The notes: generated by a model not told the origin, from the sequence alone. Numbered from the stretch's first letter, positions 39,335 through 52,303 are shown. The stretch is 64,000 nucleotides of DNA from Rotaria macrura (GCA_900239685.1 OENT01000402.1:58181-122180); one strand, 5' to 3'. A program made the numbers and translations.

Positions 39335-41051
39335 TTATGTTTTACGAAGTGCTTGTTTAAGTTGAACCGCATCAATCCATTTAGGTCCTTTAAAATCCAA
39401 ACATCTTTCTTCTTCTTCATTGAGTTTCGGGGGCGATTTAACATGCATATGAGTACCTTCAATCTGTAGACTAGCCACTGGCGAAAGAATGGTCTAAAAG
39501 AAGGCTATTTAAATAATAGAAATTCTTTAATCGCCTACTTACGTCTTCATCTTCGATTGACGCTAGTCGTGGTGTATTCTGATCTAATTCATCTATATAT
39601 AAATTATTTTTTGGTGGAAATCATACAACAAATGACAATCAAAGTTCATTTTTGATAAACTTACTGAGCAATTGTTCAAATGTCTTTTCACTAATATCAC
39701 TGCGTATTGTTAATTGACCTAAATCAACAGCGAGCAGAGAATTATTTGCAATACTTGTTGTTATATCGTCATGAAGTATTTCCGTTAGGAATGTATTTCT
39801 ATTTCAATAAAAAGAAAAGAAGAAATAGTATGTTATGAGAAAAGTTGTTTGCAATATTAATATCAAATATGTTTATCTTACGTAAAAGCTGTTGTATCGG
39901 ATACGTGTGCAACATTGAGTCTTTCATTAATGGCAAGATTTGCTTGCTCTAATTTACGAACATGTTCTTCGAGCTCAATTAGTTCTTGTTCTCGCAGTGC
40001 AAGCTGTTTTTGTTTGAAAGAAAAGCAAAGAACTCGACATTACGATAATTATCATCGAGAGTGAATACTAATAAAAATATCTACCTCATGATTCATGTAT
40101 TGATTTTCACTCAACATTTTTTTTGTGAATCTATCAAGACCCATAGCAACACGTTCAGTAGCTGCTCGAGTTTTTTGCTCGATTTTATCTTGTGCCATTT
40201 TGGTTATTGCTAATCGTTCATCTTTAGTATTACTTTCCATATATTCTAAATAAAAATAACCATAAAAATCGTATTCCATATCATAGATGTATAATTAAAA
40301 TGCAAGTAACAAAAAAAAAACAAAATAAATCAATAAATCCATACTTGAAAGTACAACATAATTATCTATCATATAAGCAAGTTCACGTTCAAGTGATTGA
40401 ATAGCACGTTGTTCTTCAATACGAGTTACGTCACGATATTTTATCAGTTGTTTTATTTTACTACGTGCTTTGAATATTTCAACTTCAACATGAAACATTT
40501 CATCATGAATTTCTATTCAAAAAGTGAAACAAGAATAAAAATAAATCAATTGAGAAGTATATACGACGTAAGACGAGATAATTGCGTTTTTTTACCTCTC
40601 AATTCAGCTTCTTCTTGTGCTGCTGCATCCATTTTTTCATGAAGAGCAATACTAACCTGAATTGAACACGAGAATAGTCATAATCAAATGAAATAATAAT
40701 ACTTACATCTTCTTTACCAATTTTAGGATAAGTAATATTTTCTTTATCATACTTCAACGCTTCATCAACCAGATTTTTCATTGTTGCTTCACATTCTGAA
40801 CGTAGATGTGCATCTCGTCCTTTCAATGCTTCATTTTCTTCGTCGAGTTTATGTACTCGAAAACGCCAATCTTCAAGTTCTTTGTCAACGATAGAAATTC
40901 TTCAATAGACAATAAAAATATTTAAATGGAACAAAATAGTTTAATGATACGAATAGACAAACTTGTATTCAAGTAAAGCTTCATAGACATTTTCGCCTGT
41001 CTTCTTCTTCTTACCACCTTTGCCTCCCTTCTTTTTTTTCTTGTCAGCCAT
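39335..41051 (-). CDS. CCDC83: CCDC83-like coiled-coil protein
   Basis: Nine exons on the minus strand: 41051-40963, 40899-40707, 40656-40596, 40512-40345, 40245-40085, 40003-39882, 39798-39665, 39592-39543 and 39493-39335, totalling 378 residues (human CCDC83 about 413). The start is a Lys/Gly-rich stretch (MADKKKKKGGKGG), then YEALLEYKISIVDKELEDW, which aligns with the human SEALLDYQCQIKEDAVEQF segment. KIGKEDVSIALHEKMDAA matches the TREDVEEAMKEKW segment, and LALREQELIELEEHVRKLEQ matches the later EVEELKNAIHELEAENLVL coil. The C-terminus (WIDAVQLKQALRKT) is not shared with the human protein. Vertebrate CCDC83 is testis-enriched and of unknown function, so a ciliary or sperm role is only a guess. 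The gene is tail-to-tail with the NCKAP5-like gene (131 bp between stop codons). Confidence 0.75.
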
Positions 41052-41741
41052 AGCACTACTTTCTTTTCTGCTTACTAGTCTGGCAAGATGACGACTGAAA
41101 TTTTGATCGTTCGTGCGAAGAGAAAAAAAAAGAAGAAAAAGTCATTTCTTTGTCGCGTGTACATATGTAAAAACGAGCGGACATGAAACCACTCAAAATC
41201 CAAGGCGATTCCTCCTTGAGCAATGATTGGGTGGCGCTATTATGAAATATATGTATTATGTAGACATAAAATAAAAACTCCTTGTCATAAAAATAATGAA
41301 AAGTTCAATGAATTATTGACTAGCAATAAAACTATCATAATGCGAATGGTAAAAAACAAATGATGAGAGTGTATATCTTGTCGCTGTGATTGTTTCAATG
41401 CGATCTATTACTAAGACAAAATTTTTAAAAGTACCCATCACGATGTGTTTTAAAAGAAAATTACTTGATATGAGATCTGCGGAAGAATGACAACAGAGAA
41501 TTTAGTGATCGACAATGATGATTGATACAATAGGGACGTTACAGATTTTTTGGTTCAACTCGTTCGACTCGTCTAACAACAAAAAACCGAAGTCATCAAA
41601 ATTTCGATTATCGAAGCAAAATAATTTAGATACATATTGACTGATGAGTTATTTTGCTATCTTTTTCGCCTTCTTAATATTGACACACATGATCTATTTA
41701 ATTCACTAGTCACTGTAACAATGATCTCATAGCATTTATTC
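41052..41741. other. Divergent promoter region
   Basis: 690 bp between the divergent CCDC83-like and Ly6-like genes. It includes a CCAAT-type element (atgattgggtggcgc at about 41223-41237) close to the CCDC83-like start. No gene is recognised. Confidence 0.5.
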
Positions 41742-42647
41742 TTGAATAAAATGTTTCTCTTCTTCATTATTATATACTTAAGAACATCATCAGGTCTTGT
41801 TCTTGATAAAAATAATCGTCTTCCTCTTCGGAACATTACATGTTCGAATGGAACATCATCAACATCATTACGGTTCAATTGTGAAGCATGTGTTGTTATT
41901 ACACGCAACTATGAAATTCGAACATCTATATCATTGACTGGGAATGGACCATTAGGTATTACTTATCTATGTCTACATACGAATGAAGTTGAAGCCTATC
42001 ATGAAAATCTTGTTAGTGAATGTCCTAGTTTTCCACGTGGCATGCTCAATGGTTACGACGATTTTTGTGTTGCTTCTCCATATTCTAACCTACGAGGTTC
42101 TTATCGTGCTTGCATGTGTATTACGAATGCATGCAACTTTAACTATACAGAATGTGTTCAGCATGGCAGTCCTTATTGGGATCAAAAACCTCCAGTATTC
42201 AGTAATACGATCGCTTCATTAACAGATCGAATCAAATGTTATCGACCTTATGAAGATTATAAGCAACCGAGTTATTCAACGTTAACGCCACTCTGTTCAT
42301 CGAATGATGAGGAATGTAAAAATTTCTTATTTGATCACGGTGTTTTATGTGCGATTAGTGTCGATCGAACAAACCACATAACACGGCAAACTCTACCACC
42401 TTCACTCTATTTAGCCCAGATAATAAAATATAAAACTAGATTATGTAATTCATTTACATGGACATCAAAAAGTATTTATTTTTCGAAATGTCAACAAGAT
42501 GAAACAATTTGCATGTGTGCTGTTGATGGATGCGATAAAGATTTAGAGACATGTCGAAAAAGCGAAGCTACGCCCATTTCTTATTGTTGTTATTATTCTT
42601 ATTTTTATTTCTATTTTCTTTTACTGGTACTAAATATTTACTTTTAA
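41742..42647 (+). CDS. Secreted or GPI-anchored cysteine-rich protein, two Ly6/uPAR-like modules
   Basis: Intronless gene for 301 residues. A signal peptide (about residues 1-19, FLFFIIIYL core) starts the protein and a hydrophobic C-terminal tail (YFYFLLLVLNIYF) ends it without a cytoplasmic part, as in GPI-anchored proteins. Between them are two cysteine-rich units. Each ends with a CxCxxxxC(N/D) signature, CMCITNACN and CMCAVDGCD, like the closing motif of Ly6/uPAR and related three-finger folds. Each unit opens with a lone Cys (ITCSNG, IKCYRP). Several N-glycosylation sequons (NIT, NGT, NYT) are present. The position suggests a cell-surface receptor or adhesion role. Three-finger assignment is inference from cysteine pattern. 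Confidence 0.68.
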   Translation: MNKMFLFFIIIYLRTSSGLVLDKNNRLPLRNITCSNGTSSTSLRFNCEACVVITRNYEIRTSISLTGNGPLGITYLCLHTNEVEAYHENLVSECPSFPRGMLNGYDDFCVASPYSNLRGSYRACMCITNACNFNYTECVQHGSPYWDQKPPVFSNTIASLTDRIKCYRPYEDYKQPSYSTLTPLCSSNDEECKNFLFDHGVLCAISVDRTNHITRQTLPPSLYLAQIIKYKTRLCNSFTWTSKSIYFSKCQQDETICMCAVDGCDKDLETCRKSEATPISYCCYYSYFYFYFLLLVLNIYF

Positions 42648-44233
42648 AATAAAAGAATATTGAAAGAATAGATTCATGATATAATTGTCCAAATTTAAAG
42701 TTAATGTAAGAGAATCTTGTTCATTAGCTATGAAGTGTCATATCTTATGAAGATCTCGTGGTCACTTACAATACTTGGTTGTAAATTTTGCTGTTCTTTG
42801 TCTTATCAAACAATGATATTTTATTGAAGGCGTATAATTATTATGATAATATTTGTTTTCTGAAATTTTGGTACATTTTTGAATACAGCTCTAAGCCAAC
42901 ACCATGATAAACGAAAAACCAACCTTGATACGTGCCCGTGCATTGTAGAAGAAAAGAGAATATTTAACGAACAATAAATACAATGTAATACAAGTATGTA
43001 TTCATCATCTAAGTTTTATGTCTACAACCTTGATGACATTGATGCTTAGTCGTCTAGTCATTTGTTTGATTCATTAAGAAAGAATTTTATTTCGATTGAT
43101 AAATTCAAATCTTTACTTGTCTAAGAAGAATTCACAAATTTGTTATCTATTATTGAGTTTCCAAATCGCCTTTCGAGTCTTTTGTAGTACCATTATTGTC
43201 GTTTATACAGACAGACGACCATCAAAGCAAAGTGTTGTATGTGCGATCGATTGTATCATTTTCCGCGTAGAAGTGTAGTTTTAAGACTTTTTCAATAGTC
43301 GATCCTACTACGAACATACACATCGTCAATACGCAACTATTGTAGCAAAACGAAACTTTGGTACACAACGTAATGCATTTACCAAGAGTATTGTGAAGTT
43401 TTTCTAGTATTTTGATTATTTGAATAGAAGAGAGAGAATATCAAATATTGTCTTTGATTAGTGCGTTAAAATAGAAGACGAACATACTTGTATAAATAAA
43501 TCAAAATGTGAAGAACGATTTTTAGGATCAATGAAAAAAAATGATTATAATTTATTTATTAAAACTATTTGAATTCTCGACAATTTACCACAGTTGTTTC
43601 TTATATTGAAATCCTTCATCCCATGCGATGATCATAATTAAAGTGAGACTTTTAATATTCTGTTTCGTTGAAAATTTAACTCATTTAAATATAAGAAAAT
43701 GGAACTATTTTTGTACTTTCACTATTGACTGATCACAATAAGATACATAAGCACATAGGAGATAATTGATTAATTTAAAATGACACTGTCATCTGATCCT
43801 GCAATCGTATTCAATGATCTTTGTCGAGATTTGATATTCTCTGCTGTGATCCCTTCAGTTCATTTTGATACTATCTCATTCATATACTTTTGCTATCATA
43901 TACTAGAGAAAATAATATTCTGTAGCTCTATCACAGAGACTGAACTATACGTTCATTGATATGTTATGATCAATGTTCTATCTTGATGGTAGTTACATCT
44001 ATTCTTTTCTTTTTTTAGTAATATCTATCTGTTGCTCATCACAACATTGATCTACTCCTACTCACATGTTCAACTTTTAAGTACAAAAGCTTTTCATGTT
44101 AAAGTATATTTTGAAGTTTATATACATAAAATCGGAAAAACAAGTGACACAATTCCAAAAAAATAACAATGAAAAGAAGTACAAAAAGAAAAGTTATTCA
44201 AGTCTTACATTCCATTGTCGACTATGACTTATA
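42648..44233. other. Intergenic, no gene recognised
   Basis: 1.6 kb of AT-rich spacer between the Ly6-like gene and the 3' end of the H2A gene. AATAAA-like signals occur at about 42973 and elsewhere. A 60-codon frame at 43096-43278 has no support. Confidence 0.5.
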
Positions 44234-44909
<676 letters not shown>

Positions 44910-45230
44910 TCCTTGCTTTTTTTCCCTTCTGTATGAAAAAACGAATTCTAAATAGAAAACTTTCATGTTTCTTCTCTATTTATGATGTCCCACTAATGTG
45001 CAACTTTTTCTTATGCTGATTCGTCCATTTCATCCAATCATATTCTTGTTATTGCATCTATTCATAATCGATCAATGAAATGTTTTCTCGAGCACCGTTT
45101 GAAGAGTAACAACCATACTGACGTCTTTTTTCTCTTTCGTTCTGTAACCAATGAAATCGATGCACATGTGTCTATATAAAGCGAGTCGTTCGTTAACAAC
45201 TTCTTTTTCATTATATTCCACGAAAGAAAA
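44910..45230. promoter_or_regulatory. Bidirectional H2A/H2B promoter
   Basis: 321 bp between the two histone start codons. On the plus strand, TATATAAAG at 45173-45181 lies 50 bases upstream of the H2B ATG and a CCAAT box lies at 45148-45152. On the minus strand, CATAAATAG at 44984-44976 lies about 70 bases upstream of the H2A ATG. A second CCAAT is at 45034-45038. Assignment rests on motif and spacing. Confidence 0.7.
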
Positions 45231-45884
<654 letters not shown>

Positions 45885-46244
45885 TCCACTTCAACTAAGC
45901 TCATTCGTGGAAAAGTTCTACGTTTTCTTTGATTGTCGTTGTACTTTCACATTAGTTTTTTTATTTATCCTTGACGATTTTGTTCTTGTATGTAAAATAA
46001 TAAAAGTAAACAAAATACAAAAATAGAGTTTCACAATCGGGTGATATATGACGTATCCGTAATAATGGTTTTCCCAATGTTATTGTTGAATGAACGAGTA
46101 GATGCTTGTCTATTTTGTGCCAAATGTGATGAGAAAAATGATTGTTGATATCCAGCAAATATCTAAAGTTTGAGATAAAACCAATGAATTTTCAGAACTT
46201 TATTTTGTATGAAATGTCAAGAATTTCTGAAGATCATAATCATA
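45885..46244. other. Convergent 3' region of H2B and Spire-like gene
   Basis: 360 bp holding the H2B 3' UTR with a 7-bp-stem hairpin at 45906-45922 and an AATAA(A)-type signal. No gene is present. Confidence 0.55.
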
Positions 46245-46868
46245 TCAATATTTTGTTTCAGTGAATTCATAAAAATTTACCTTTGAACACTCATAGCATA
46301 TTGTTTTTGCTTTCGAATTTGAGTCTGTAATATTATTATTCATTTCATTTTCGATAGAATTCGATAGGAATTGAATTAAAACGTGCGTTCGGACAGGAAA
46401 AACATGTTTTAACGATGGAGGCGAGAAATTTGATAATGAACAATTGGTACAGAATTTTTGTTGACAAATATAGCACAAGGAGGCATCGTTAGAATCAAAG
46501 ATGGATGGTATGAAAAATAATGTGTTCATCTGTTTTTGACATCGAAAACATCGCTCATTATGAAAGAAATTTGAAAATTGTTTGCCTTCATTGAACTTAC
46601 GAGTACTGAACATTGTTTGAGCAAGCACACGACGAATATGGCATACTTCAGCAAATGTTAGCCAAAGAATATTATTCGAATTTGGATTGATAAGATTTTT
46701 TTCATCATCACTTTCATCCGATGATGATTCTAATAAACATTCAATAACAGCAACACGCTTTCGACCCGATGCATCTCGCCGTCTATCATCTTCTTCGTCA
46801 TCAATATTAATGATTGGTTTAATTGGTTTTCGAAAAGAACGTATTTCAGAAGAATCTTTTATTGACAT
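46245..46868 (-). CDS. Spire-box / FYVE-like zinc-finger protein (Spire C-terminus-like)
   Basis: Single exon on the minus strand, 207 residues. Residues 20-60 are acidic and Ser-rich (INIDDEEDDRRR, LLESSSDESDDEKN). LWLTFAEVCHIRRVLAQ at about residues 68-84 matches the Spir-box of Spire actin nucleators (family: LTVEEVMDVRRVLVKAE). Then come four CxxC-like pairs typical of the FYVE-related finger: CFRC, CYIC, CTNC and CYEC, with intervening FFIP and the PPSLKHVFPV segment equivalent to the PSKKFGHIPVYTL of Spire. The N-terminal KIND domain and the WH2 actin-binding repeats that make Spire a nucleator are absent. It may be a membrane or Rab-linked adaptor derived from Spire, or a Rab effector of similar fold. 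It shares orientation with the reductase gene upstream, 282 bp away. Confidence 0.6.
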   Translation of the reverse strand: MSIKDSSEIRSFRKPIKPIINIDDEEDDRRRDASGRKRVAVIECLLESSSDESDDEKNLINPNSNNILWLTFAEVCHIRRVLAQTMFSTRKFNEGKQFSNFFHNERCFRCQKQMNTLFFIPSIFDSNDASLCYICQQKFCTNCSLSNFSPPSLKHVFPVRTHVLIQFLSNSIENEMNNNITDSNSKAKTICYECSKVNFYEFTETKY

Positions 46869-47150
46869 ACGTTTTTCTCTTTCGTTTAGTACAAAATGAC
46901 ATGAAAAACTAGTGGTGAATAATCTCTATTTAACGATATGTATTATGTAAATTATTCATCTACAGCTGCTACATCTGATCTTCTCTTTTTATTTGTCGTC
47001 AATAAAAAAAAACTGAGTCAGTACATATGAAAAATAAGAATACGCTCGATTAAATCTTTTCTTGTAACATATGTGTTCGTTTGTATTGAAGTTTAGTAAG
47101 TAGACTAATTTATTCTATATAGCAATACAACGTACACGATGTTGAATCAA

Positions 47151-48566
47151 TTAAAATTTGAAAGCATTTTTCTCTGTAAAACCAACATCTTTGAGAAGAC
47201 CAATCAATTCACCCTAAAATAGAAACATACTTGTAAAGTTGATGAGTTTTCCATTACAATTCAATTCATTGAAATAACTAGCATTGATGTAAAGTTCACA
47301 CAGGTATTAATCTAAACTCGATTGTCTAATTCGTTCATAGGAGCTAAAATATTGACAGTCTTTTTCATAGTATTTGTTGACTGTACCAAAGTTTTTAAGA
47401 TCTGCTGAAATTATCTATTCTCAACTATTCAGATACAACAATCAAGCATATCATAAAGCAACGGTAGTAGTATCAAGTAAAGTGCCTTTAACAATCAACA
47501 TTGAGTACCTGTTTATAATCTTTGGTTTTCTCTCCACTAATTAATTTCATAAATCCAGGTGGACCACAAATCATAGCCAAAAGACTTTCATCATCAGTCT
47601 TAGCCGGCAAAGGTAGTAATTTTTTCAACATTTTACCGTTTATATATCTAAAGATATTTAAAAAGAATATCGTATTAAAAATTCAGTATTGGCCTTACCC
47701 AACTTCGCCTTGCCATGATTTTGCTTCAGTTTTTGATAACTTATCAACTGTGTAAGACACTTTGAATCGATCTGGATAGCTTTCAGCATATTTATCTAAT
47801 TCTTTTTTTAATAAAATATCATCAACTGATGTATTAGCAAATAAAAGTGTTATCTTGGTTTTATCGTTTGGATTGAGCAAGACTTCTTCGATCATTTGAA
47901 TCTAAATTAAACGAAACAGAAGCAATCTATTATTTTGAGACAAGACAACGATTTGTATGATTTTACCATCGGCGTGATACCAGTTCCACCAGCAATTAGA
48001 ACAAGATTTTCAAGTTTATTAGCTTCATATGGGTATTTCGGAACTAAAAACAAAAAAACATAAGCAAAAAAATAGAATAATTATTATCACTCCGATCTCT
48101 TACTCGGTCCCTTAATTTCAATTTGGTCACCCGTTTTCATATCATGAAGATGCTTGCTCATAAGACCTTTAGGGTACGTTTTAATAACAAAGTCAAGCGA
48201 GCCAACCGTATTCGGACGGGATATAGGTGTGTACGGTCGAATAACTTCTTTTCCATCGATGTCTGTTTTAAATACGACACACGAAGCTGTTTTTCCATTG
48301 TATCTTGCTTTTGGATCGTCGAAAGCAAATGTATATATATTTGTATTGTGATTATACTGCTTAACATTCGATAATTTAAATGAACGAAACGCATTTGGAT
48401 CAAGTGCATCTGGTGCTACAAGTGCCTGTGATGTACCAGGTGCTTTCTTAGATTCAAATTTAAGTTTTTCACCAGGTCCATAATATAGTAAGTATCCCGC
48501 ACCACCAACTGCTAAACTTGTGCCTAGCCAAATCCATTTCTTTGATGCACGAGCCGCTGCTGACAT
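47151..48566 (-). CDS. NADH-cytochrome b5 reductase
   Basis: Five exons on the minus strand: 48566-48104, 48043-47967, 47901-47699, 47647-47509 and 47213-47151, totalling 314 residues. An N-terminal basic segment plus a transmembrane helix (WIWLGTSLAVGGAGYLLYYG) resembles yeast mitochondrial Mcr1 and suggests outer-mitochondrial-membrane or ER anchoring. The FAD-binding signature RPYTPIS begins at Arg110. GSLDFVIKTYPKGLMSKHLH and GDQIEIKGP complete the flavin domain. The NADH-binding lobe shows GGTGITPM (ending at residue 180) and CGPPGFM. The enzyme passes electrons from NADH to cytochrome b5 for lipid desaturation and similar reactions. The length matches the family. Confidence 0.95.
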
Positions 48567-49241
48567 ATTTATTTATGAATGTTGCTAATAGAAATAAACA
48601 CAATATTAAAGTACAATTACATCATCATTTGTAAACTCACTCACTCATTCCGCAAAAGAATTTCGATTTGCTCATCTTAATTCCAATGATGTGAAACGAA
48701 ACATTCAAGGAGCGACATCTATTATCGGATGATTATGAAATATGAATTATTACTCGAGGAATTCATAAGACACTATAAGGAACAGCATGCTTTCTTGAAT
48801 GTATGGTCAGCAGAGCTGCCGGCCTGGCAGGCGCCTGGTGGCCGGTCTGCCAGGCCACCTGTCCAGGCTGAATTTTGAAAATTTGGCCTGGCCTGATCCG
48901 CCCAGCCAATATATCCAGCCTGGTCCAGGCCAGGCCAACAAATTTGGACTGGCTGAGAAATTATATTGATTTCTTCAGTAACCATCTTGAAACATTCGAT
49001 TCTTTTAGCTGTTGATTGTGTTCCTATAAGCATATATTGCTGTTATTATTGTTTTAAAATATCTTTCGAATGCTGTTAGACGTTACCAGCAAGATCAATT
49101 CTGAAGAATTGTGTAAGCGGTGTCATATATGCTATAACTCGATGTATTTTCATTTCATGAAAAAATGATAAAGACTGCGCAGAACAGGACAGATACAGTA
49201 AACTTCGAATTCGATTCTGTGTAGCCTGCCTCACAGTATCA
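48567..49241. other. Intergenic with a GC-rich CTGG/CCAG patch
   Basis: Promoter side of the reductase gene. Between about 48805 and 48960 the composition changes sharply to GC-rich, with many overlapping copies of CCTGGC, GGCCTGG and CCAGGC and short inverted repeats. No gene is supported, although an 86-codon minus frame runs through it. Confidence 0.6.
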
Positions 49242-49592
49242 ATGGGAATTGTTGTTTTAATGCCGTGCACACTACCTGTTGAGGTGGCAATAGGTGTTGG
49301 TGCAGCTTTCATCTTTGGTATGTCATCTCCGTCATTGCTCCAGATTTTAAAAAGGATCAATGATGGGAGTTTGAAGCAAGATATACAAAAATTGTCGATG
49401 GTACTGCGAGATGTGAAAGATCATCTTGGTAAGTTGAAAAAAGAACTTTCTGGAATATCTTTGAATAATTCAAAAGCAATGGTGTGGCTCAAAAGAGAAG
49501 AAATTGATGATTTGTTAGACTTCTATCAAGCAGTTCAGAAAAGTGTGGAAGCGCTTCGACAACAAGCTTTGAAACCAAATAAAGACTTCTAA
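49242..49592 (+). CDS. Small hypothetical protein, hydrophobic N-terminus plus coiled coil
   Basis: Single open frame of 116 residues. The N-terminus is a hydrophobic, Gly/Ala-containing segment (about residues 2-30, VEVAIGVGAAFIFG) that could be a membrane anchor. The rest is an amphipathic helix with coiled-coil character (LSMVLRDVKDHLGKLKKELS, then EIDDLLDFYQAVQKSVEALR). Codon composition is less AT-driven than the surrounding noise. No family was recognised. It might be a 3' fragment of a larger gene; no upstream exon was identified. Confidence 0.45.
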   Translation: MGIVVLMPCTLPVEVAIGVGAAFIFGMSSPSLLQILKRINDGSLKQDIQKLSMVLRDVKDHLGKLKKELSGISLNNSKAMVWLKREEIDDLLDFYQAVQKSVEALRQQALKPNKDF

Positions 49593-50528
49593 AAGGAATC
49601 AGTATTTGTCTCAAAAGAATACGAATAATACATGCAATATCAGTTACTTTTACAATAACTGTAATAAAAATACAGTGCCGATGTTTTATGGGTGTGTGTC
49701 TACAAAAGGGAAAGATGCTTTTCCTGATATCTTTATTTTATATAAAACAAGAATAAATTAGATGACTTCCATAACGAGTTTTTGGACAATCAATTAAAAA
49801 GGTGGAGTGTGGGTGTTTAGTTAAACAACACGTAAAAATGACGTGCTTTAATCACGAGATGTCTCATTCAAGTTGAATATAAAGAAAGCTTCAAATGGCT
49901 GATATCATATATTAAATAAGTCAAAAGATTTGCGGTACCGCTTGATTACAGCAGACGTAACAGATAACAATTTTATCCTTCCCATAAATTGATAACTCGG
50001 ATTCAGATATGCATAGAAGTGTGGCCAAAAAACGGTGAAATATAACTGTAATTCTGCGTATACATTTATTTTAGTAACATCAATACAGCACAATGAGAAC
50101 AAAAACTCTACATTATTTTAGTTAGAATGTCTCCAAAGGACTCCCACTAAACAAACCCGAACCCGCCGAATCAAACAATTTGCGAGTGAAACAAAAGATG
50201 TCTCAAGGGCACTGAAAACATATTCGACCTAGTCACAGACAATCCCCACAACAACACCCAGATTCACAAAAGAAATAACTAAATGTTCTTCAGCACCAAC
50301 TGATTTGTTCCAATGCATTTTGATGAAAACCAAAAATTTCACAATCAAGCAGTTGGTTGTGTTTGAGGGTGCGGCCATGGTGTATAATCGATTACACGAA
50401 TATAATTTAAGGGTTGAATTTTATGCAATGCCTCAAGGTAACTGATAAACGTTTTAGCAACACCAGTGTTAGGAATCAACTTCATCATGTTTATTTGAAT
50501 GATGAAAACACGAACGAAACAACGAACT

Positions 50529-50570
50529 AGTGGGTTTTATCACTTCGCTCGATGGCGAAGACGACCCACT
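50529..50570. repeat. Imperfect inverted repeat / hairpin
   Basis: The outer arms agtgggt and acccact pair perfectly, and inner arms cttcgc and gcgaag pair again, giving a 42-nt two-step hairpin with a tcgatg loop. It stands out in unstructured AT-rich sequence. Confidence 0.7.
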
Positions 50571-52028
50571 CTAAAACAAACTATCTTCTCACTAACCTAA
50601 ATCATCGGCATACTATACATATAGATATGGATGACCAACAAGGAAGGAAACACAAAGGAAAGACAACGTGGAGACTGTTGGGACGATAGATATCGTCCCT
50701 TAACAACCAGTATCATCGTATCTAAAAATTATCGTTTAAAAATTATCAATAGGTCAATAATGTTACCCAATATAAAAATCCAGCCTAGTATCACCCGGAG
50801 GTGGATCATTTAATTCGATCTTACTGACGGTACCATGACCTAACGCTAATTAATGCATTGTATCTGCATAACTCTACGGAGTTCAAAATTGTTAACAATG
50901 AATAGCTATAATATATTTTTCATTACCTTGCCATTCGTCACCAATTATATTATATATTTGTCCGGTTATTGTATTCGAAATCGCCCGATGTTGCTTCAAA
51001 GATAGAAGGATTCTTTTGAAAAACATGAACAAATGGTATTGCTGATGATGAAATGGCCATTAATTATTATGTTTTTCAATTTCATCGATGAGATTGGGAA
51101 ACATCACAATTAATATTCATTTCATGATTGTACAATGGCAAGATTATTATTTTCAAAAGTTCCTGGGGAATACCAAGAACACTTCTAACTGTTAACCACT
51201 TCTTCATTAATACACATATAGAAATAGATTCAGAAATAATTCTGCCTGAATTAATATATGTACGACATATAAAGAAAAGAGAACTAACAAAATGACAATG
51301 GGCATTGAGCTTGTTCAATCGATTTGATTGAAAGAATGGGTATTTTTTCGCTTCTTTTTAATGTTGGATCAAAAGTGTTGCCATCACGCGTTATCATATT
51401 GAAAAAAGGACATGGTCATGCTCTATTAGAAGAAAATCCAGACACGTTAAGACAACAAAGAAACAAGAATCACTCACATTTCTAATTGCCTTTTGACAAA
51501 TGAACGAATCCTGCGGGTGTGGTTGTCGATGAGGAACAGATTTAGACCGCACACTATTCCAGTAGTAGTTCTGAATTGGCCATACAAGTAAATGTCTGAA
51601 AATATGCTTCGCTGATCATCATTTTCCATTTTTGAGAAAAACTAAATACTAAGTTAGGTTTCCGGTGAAAATTATCAATATTTCGAAGCTATTCATGATT
51701 AGTCATGAAGATGTTACCAATGAACACTAAAGGAAACTCAATTTGTCATTGTGTTTTATTTTATCTAAATTTAATCATAAGAAGAGGAATTTTGCGGATT
51801 GTAGTGATATTCTTTTACATTGAATGGGCAAATATTTTATACAATGTTTCGACTAAAATTCCACGAAAGAAGAAAAGAAAATCCTTTGTCGTATATTCGT
51901 TAGAGAACACAAAAATGGCTGGAAATATTTTTTCTTACAAACTATGATCGTTATTCATCATTCATATAGAGAAATAGAGGCTTCGATCGACACCCTCTTT
52001 TGCTAAAGAACAAAAATGGAGTCTCATT

Positions 52029-52052
52029 AGTGGCGGCTCCAGGGGTGGGCGG
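52029..52052. mobile_element. Possible hAT-type terminal repeat (one end only)
   Basis: agtggcggctccaggggtgg resembles the CAGTGGCGGATCCAGGGG termini of hAT-like elements in many animals. No matching inverted end or 8-bp target duplication was found nearby, so this may be a solo remnant. Confidence 0.3.
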
Positions 52053-52303
52053 AGATGGACTTAGTTCACCCTGAAAATTTTCTAAAGCCCTTGAAACGAA
52101 GCTTTGTAGCAACGTACGAGAAGCTGGTAGAGAATAAAATTCTCTACGAAATGCGCTATCGTGCAGTAAAATACAACCATCGTAACAAGGTGAAAAACGC
52201 TAAACAATCAATATCATAAGAATCAGTGTATTAATGAGTATTGTTTTAAACATTATTTTCAATCATATAAAGTCATGCTTCATCATCACTAGATAGAAGT
52301 AAG

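Noticed and set aside
50019..50035. agtgtggccaaaaaacg, similar to a Tc1-like end
   Set aside because: Too short and without a partner repeat or TA-flanked structure.
50130..50290. Short coding-like stretch (about 45 codons before a stop)
   Set aside because: No family recognised, no start or splice sites; could be chance in a less AT-rich patch.
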